The notes under the pieces: generated by a model
Databases searched by the model: none
What the model was told of the DNA's origin: nothing
What the model saw: only the letters and a program-made list of their open reading frames with translations
Position numbers and translations under genes: made by a program
In this document: positions 43,042-46,808 of the stretch, piece after piece
How the letters are laid out: every line of letters begins with the position of its first letter
Numbering within the stretch: position 1 is the first letter of the stretch
Assembly: GCA_964455095.1 (NCBI GenBank)
Contig: CAYVUV010000090.1
Coordinates: 1 to 46,808, forward strand
DNA: 46,808 bases
Direction: 5' to 3'
Source of the DNA: CAYVUV01 sp964455095
Lineage (GTDB): Bacteria > Desulfobacterota > Binatia > HRBIN30 > CADEER01

Positions 43042-43173
43042 CTAGCCCGCCTTCAGCAAGGCATCGGCGACCTGCTTCAAAGTCTTGGTCGAAAGAATCG
43101 CCTGCTCTCACGCGAGAATGAGGCGTCGGTCTCCTTTACGGCGGGCCCGTCCCCGATCAACTCGGTACAAACC
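43042..43173 (-). pseudogene. possible 3' fragment of a gene truncated at an IS boundary
   Basis: Reading away from the left end of the IS element, a minus-strand frame gives 'TELIGDGPAVKETDASFSRE'. After a 2-base slip (GAGAGCAGG for GAGCAGG) it continues as 'QAILSTKTLKQVADALLKAG' and stops at 43042. The joined sequence looks like a natural helical C-terminus, but I do not recognise the family. No matching 5' part is seen beyond the other end of the IS. Confidence 0.3.
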
Positions 43174-43215
43174 GGGCACATAGGTAACACTCTGGACCGG
43201 GGACATGGGTAACAC
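43174..43215 (+). repeat. left terminal inverted repeat of the IS481-like element
   Basis: The repeat begins GGGCACATAGGTAACAC and contains a second copy, GGGGACATGGGTAACAC, at its inner end. It matches the reverse complement of 44460-44501 with a few mismatches. Confidence 0.75.
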
Positions 43216-43238
43216 TTACTGGCAGGAGCAACGGGAGG

Positions 43239-44380
43239 TTGCCGGTGCCGTGGAAGGATACCCGCGTGGAAGAAGAACGCATCAAGTTCCTGGTCGCCTG
43301 GCTCGATGAGGACAGCGGCTGGAGCATGAGCGAGTTGTGCGCCGCGTTCGGTGTGAGTCGCAAGAGCGGCTACAAATGGGTGCAGCGCTATCGGGACGGC
43401 GGCATGGAAGCGCTGCGGCATCAAGGGCGCGCGCCGCATCATCACCCGAATGCGACCCCGGCCGCGGTGGTGAAGCAGTTGATCGCGGCACGGCGGCGGC
43501 ATCCGACGTGGGGCGCGCGCAAGTTGTTGGTGGGGCTCCAGCAGCGCGAGCCCGCTCGGGCGTAGCCGGCGGCGAGCACGGGCGAAGCGATTCTCAAGCG
43601 CCACGGGTTGGTGCGCCCCCGGCGCCGGCGCCGGGATACGCTCCGGGCCGCCCGCTCGCCCCTGAGTCTCCCGACGCACGCCAATCAGGTCTGGGCGGTG
43701 GACTTCAAGGGGTGGCTTCGGACGCGCGACGGCGTGCGCTGTGATCCGTTGACGATCTCGGATCTGTATAGTCGCTATGTGCTGGAGTGCCGGCGCGTGC
43801 GGCGCGCGGATACGGCGTGTGTGCGAGAGATCTTCGAGCGGGTCTTTCGCGACTACGGGCTGCCCGAGGCGATTCGCAGCGACAACGGGCCGCCGTTTTG
43901 CGTCGCAGGGCTTGGGCGGCCTCTCGCGCTTGTCGGTGTGGTGGGCGAAGCTGGGGATTGCCCTGGAACGAATCGACCCGGGCCGCCCGGATCAAAACGG
44001 GTGTCACGAACGGATGCACCGCACCCTCCAGAACGACACCGCCGTACCCCCGTGCGCGACCGGGGCCGCCCAGCAGCGCCGGTTCAATCGCTTCCGGGAG
44101 AGCTTCAACAGCGAGCGGCCACGAGGCCCTGAACGATGCGGTGCCCGCGCAGTGGTATCAGGCCTCGAGTCGGACCTACCCGAGCCGAGAACCCACGGTC
44201 GAGTATCCCGGCCACTTCCAGGTGCGGCGGGTCCGCACCACCGGGGAGATCAAGTGGGCGGGCGGGGAGCTGTACGTCAGCGAGGCGTTGATCGGCGAGC
44301 CGGTCGGACTCGAAGCCATCAGCGCGGACCGTTGGAAGCTCTACTTTGGCCCCATTGAGTTGGGGATCATCGATGCCTAG
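43239..44380 (+). pseudogene. IS481-family transposase, disrupted
   Basis: The frame opens with a helix-turn-helix region ('WSMSELCAAFGVSRKSGYKW') and HTH_32-like segment ('HPTWGARKLL'). The DDE core follows: first Asp in 'VWAVDFKGW', second in 'AIRSDNGPPF', and Glu in 'NGCHERMHRTL'. There are three lesions: a TAG at 43563-43565 where the flanking sequence suggests a Trp codon, a frameshift near 43910-43925 between the second Asp and the Glu, and a one-base loss near 44117-44125 ('SERP' then 'HEALND' in another frame). The C-terminal part 'GELYVSEALIGEPVGLE' is otherwise intact. It is non-functional in this copy unless recoded. Confidence 0.85.
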
Positions 44381-44459
44381 ACGAAGAAGCTGTTGGCCTA
44401 CACACGGCGCGCACGGCGTGAGAGCAGAGTGGAAACCGAGCGCAGTTAGCTGGGGAACT

Positions 44460-44501
44460 GTGTCACCCATGTGCCCGGTCTAATCTGTTACCCATGTCCC
44501 C
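44460..44501 (-). repeat. right terminal inverted repeat of the IS481-like element
   Basis: Read on the minus strand it starts GGGGACATGGGTAACAG, with the inner copy GGGCACATGGGTGACAC. The order of the two motif variants is swapped relative to the left end. Confidence 0.75.
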
Positions 44502-45011
44502 GATTGCACCCTCGCTGCCCGGTGGGGCACCGTCCTACCCCCTTCCTGTAGCGCTTGCCACGACGCACCTCGCCTGGGTCACGTCAGGCGCCAAGGACTC
44601 CGGCGCCAGGATCTGGTGGATGGGAGCCGGGACGACCGCGGCGCGGACCTACGAACGACCCGCTCTCATCCGAGCACAAGGCGTCGCTCTCTCCGGCCCC
44701 GACGCAACTCGCTGCCTGCCAGAGCGCCGTGCAACGTTGATTTTGTGTCAAGGCCGCCGAAATGGGGATCATCCCGGCCTTTTGGAATCCCTGTAGCAGC
44801 TCGCGGCGCCACCCCTCCCCCTGAGGCAACCCCAGCGGCTATGGGCTCCGGCGCCGCAGCCTGGCAGGCGCTGAGACCGCCAGACGGGCGCCGACGGATC
44901 CCGTCTGGTACGGACCAGGCTTCATAACGCCATGGTCCCCATAAGCCCCAAAAAAAAGGGTGGGAGGCTTTGAGCCTCCCACCCCGATCATACGAACTGC
45001 GTGCGATTGAG
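44502..45011. other. 510-bp intergenic region, terminator only
   Basis: No coding frame is convincing. The right part holds the terminator of the paralogue gene ending at 45012. The stretch near 44740-44800 could be an old mobile-element end, but nothing confirms it. Confidence 0.4.
44951..44984 (-). terminator. strong intrinsic terminator of exported paralogue C
   Basis: A 12-bp perfect stem (44958-44969 with 44973-44984, 3-nt loop) is followed on the minus strand by an eight-T run. It lies 27 bp after the stop codon of the gene ending at 45012. Confidence 0.92.
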
Positions 45012-46118
45012 TTATGGAAGTGTGATCACGTCCGAGGTTTCACGATCACCCTGATAGTGCACGTTGAAGTCCGCCGTGAACGTATCTCCGCTGTCATGGA
45101 ATTCGTCCGCAATCGCCAGTACGCCACTGCCGATCGGAGTCAGGCGGGTCTGCCCTGCCAGGGTACCAGCGACGCCCGCACTGAAGATCGACCGCTCTTC
45201 TTGCGTCGTGTCGATCAGCGAGATCTGGAGGTCCTGCTTGCAGTCGACGGTCCGGCTCGTGGAGAAGCGCTGCTCAAACTCGTTGTAAACGAGGTACTGG
45301 ATCACCGAGGTGCCAGGAATCTGGCGCAGGTAGTCGTCGGTGCACGGGACGAGAACCAGATTCGTCGTGATCTCAGCGCCGTTCAGAGGGTTGATCGCGA
45401 GATCAAAGAAGTGATTCAGGATCAAGACGTTCGGGCAGCCATTGTACTCAGCGTTCTCACCGCCGAAGACGAGTTGCTTGTCATCGTTGACCGCTCCCTC
45501 GATGGCCTTGATGCCGACCGCATTGTACTTCGCCACGTCTACGAAACCCGTCGAGTAGTCGTAGATCGTCGCCTCGCCCTTGAACACGTTGGTGTCCAGT
45601 GGCGTGTTGGTATCGTCGACAACGATGCACCGCAACGCGCCATTAAAGGAGTCTTCTGGCACCGGCGGGATCCGGCTCCCGGCATTGCTGGTGCCCTGGC
45701 GGCCTACGCGCGACACGCCGTCGAGCGGAAAGTCCACCAGGCCTTCGCTCGCGCGCCATCCGATCGGCTGACGCGGGGTCAGCCGAATACGGAAGTCGGT
45801 CTCGTTCCAGCCCGGCAAACACACGCCGCAGAGGCCACCCGAGCAGCACTCGCTGGCTTCCTCGCACACTTGCCCGTTGTTCGTGCAGTGTGAGTTCGCG
45901 TTCTCGTAAAAGCACCAGGCAATCGCTGGATTGTTCGAGGTGTTGCTCAGCTGCAGCACCGTGTCTACCGATTCCCCCCCGTCAACCAACACATGGGGGT
46001 AGACAACGATAGCCGTCGCCTGATCGGATGTGACGTCGCCTACTGCCGGCTGTACGCCGCCGAGCGCGAACGCCATGGCCAATGCCACCGTCCCACTCGC
46101 CCATCGCACCTGTCGCAT
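45012..46118 (-). CDS. exported protein of unknown function, paralogue C
   Basis: The 368-residue protein is the closest relative in this window of paralogue A. The start has AAAGGAGA 5 nt upstream, and the signal peptide 'MRQVRWASGTVALAMAFALG' is cleaved near 'AVGDV'. It shares 'DTVLQLSNTSNN', 'CFYENANSHCTNN', the Cys insert 'CEEASECCSGGLCGVC', 'GALRC', 'FKGEATI', 'YNAVGI', 'CPNVLILNHFFD', 'NEFEQRFSTSRTVDC' and the C-terminal 'NVHYQGDRETSDVITLP'. It has no anchor and no known domain. It is the downstream member of a tandem pair. Confidence 0.85.
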   Translation of the reverse strand: MRQVRWASGTVALAMAFALGGVQPAVGDVTSDQATAIVVYPHVLVDGGESVDTVLQLSNTSNNPAIAWCFYENANSHCTNNGQVCEEASECCSGGLCGVCLPGWNETDFRIRLTPRQPIGWRASEGLVDFPLDGVSRVGRQGTSNAGSRIPPVPEDSFNGALRCIVVDDTNTPLDTNVFKGEATIYDYSTGFVDVAKYNAVGIKAIEGAVNDDKQLVFGGENAEYNGCPNVLILNHFFDLAINPLNGAEITTNLVLVPCTDDYLRQIPGTSVIQYLVYNEFEQRFSTSRTVDCKQDLQISLIDTTQEERSIFSAGVAGTLAGQTRLTPIGSGVLAIADEFHDSGDTFTADFNVHYQGDRETSDVITLP

Positions 46119-46165
46119 GATCTTCTCCTTTCCCTACGTTCGCGGACTAGATACCGGCAACGTCT

Positions 46166-46808
46166 CTACTGAAGCTGTTCGCTAGGAATGACGATCAGGT
46201 CCGGACCAGGCCGGGCGCCTTCGTTGTGTACGTTGACCGCCGCCGTCGCCGACACCGTGGCCGGATCCGCCGGATCACCGGTGTAGTGACGCTCGTTAGC
46301 CACCACCATGAAACCCGAATCTGTCCCCCGCGACGGCCGCATGCGCGTCTGCACGAAGGTGCGGTCCAGCGGTCCCGGCTGCAATCCGGCGACCGGCCCG
46401 CGCGTGTTGAACACGTTCGAGATCTCGCTCAGCTGCAACTCGGCCCAGCACGTCACCGTGGTCGATGCCGAGAAAGCCGACTCGAACTCGTCGTACACTT
46501 CGAACTGGATCGTGACGCTCTCCGGGATCTGCGTCTCGAAGTCCTGCGCGCACGGCACCACCGTGATGCTCGTCCGCACCTGCGAGTCCTCACCCAGCAC
46601 CGGATCCTCGGTCCCGTAGGCCTCGTGGTTCAAGATCCACGTGTCCGGGCACGCGTTGTACTCGGCGCCCAACGGGCATTCGTCCGTCGGCTCGCCACCC
46701 AGGCACAGGAACGGATCGTCGTTCAACGTTTCGAGCCCGATGACGCCCAGCGCGTTGTACTTCGCCACATCGCCTGTCGTTCCCGGGCAGTCCGCGTTAG
46801 TCGTGCAC
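46166..46808 (-). CDS. exported paralogue D, C-terminal part (5' end outside window)
   Basis: The frame is open to the right edge; a GTG at 46768 is an internal codon, since the in-frame residues before it ('NADCPGTTGDVAKYNA') align with the family. Landmarks are 'YNALGVIGLE', 'YNACPDTWILNHE', 'PCAQDF', 'VYDEFESAFSASTTVTCW' and 'NVHNEGARPGPDLIVIP'. It most resembles paralogue B in the 'FSASTTV.CWA' stretch. It lies 47 bp upstream of paralogue C and is probably co-transcribed. About 214 residues are visible. Confidence 0.8.
   Translation of the reverse strand, partial: CTTNADCPGTTGDVAKYNALGVIGLETLNDDPFLCLGGEPTDECPLGAEYNACPDTWILNHEAYGTEDPVLGEDSQVRTSITVVPCAQDFETQIPESVTIQFEVYDEFESAFSASTTVTCWAELQLSEISNVFNTRGPVAGLQPGPLDRTFVQTRMRPSRGTDSGFMVVANERHYTGDPADPATVSATAAVNVHNEGARPGPDLIVIPSEQLQ

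Larger units (their letters stand above)
43174..44501 (+). mobile_element. decayed IS481-like insertion sequence with terminal inverted repeats
   Basis: An element of about 1.33 kb is bounded by imperfect inverted repeats of 42 bp (43174-43215 and 44460-44501). Each end contains two copies of a GGGSACATRGGTRACA-type motif spaced 25-26 bp apart. The single transposase gene inside is broken. No clear flanking target duplication is seen. Confidence 0.75.

Noticed and set aside
44735..44810. Remnant end of a second insertion sequence
   Set aside because: It is only a vague resemblance to known IS ends, with no partner inverted repeat or transposase trace.

Overview
The window is a high-GC, mostly housekeeping segment of a Gram-negative (diderm) bacterial chromosome. 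A complete Tol-Pal system, SecG, RseP, lipoprotein signals and a beta-barrel protein show the outer membrane. The gene orders (ilv-pssA-leu, rpsB-tsf-pyrH-frr-uppS-cdsA-rseP) and the exported proteins with Thr/Pro stalks, Cys-rich modules and C-terminal anchor tails resemble deltaproteobacteria-like lineages (Desulfobacterota, Myxococcota or Binatota). That placement is an inference and no marker gene settles it.

Layout. 1-10.8 kb is an exported-protein region: the end of an HtrA/PDZ protein, a secreted protein with a YadA-head-like repeat, two tandem paralogous exported proteins of unknown function, a WbpA-type sugar-nucleotide dehydrogenase, and a two-gene unit that appears to encode a cell-anchored cohesin-like protein and a large propeller/dockerin/cohesin-like protein. 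11.2-16.5 kb holds tRNA-Ala, rarA, nadK, recN and an outer-membrane protein. 16.5-25.6 kb is a minus-strand branched-chain amino-acid block: DUF465 gene, ilvD, ilvN, ilvC, pssA, then a leucine-rich leader peptide with mutually exclusive hairpins, then leuA, leuB, an aspartate-semialdehyde-dehydrogenase homologue lacking its catalytic residues, and truA. 25.6-31.7 kb is the rpsB-tsf-pyrH-frr-uppS-cdsA-rseP-tsaB cluster. 31.8-35.2 kb is rho, an rluD-like gene and ribF. 35.2-40.3 kb is tolQ-tolR-tolA-tolB-pal-cpoB. 40.4-43.0 kb is pgk-tpiA-secG-tRNA-Leu on the plus strand. 43.0-46.8 kb is accessory: a gene remnant, a decayed IS481-like element and two more members of the exported paralogue family, the last cut by the window edge.

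Most noteworthy: (1) a transcription attenuator inside the ilv-pssA-leu gene string, placed to control only the leu part; (2) a probable pseudoenzyme in the asd position; (3) a cohesin/dockerin-like surface pair with no enzyme domain; (4) four paralogues of an uncharacterised exported family in two tandem pairs, carrying Cys-rich inserts at different positions.
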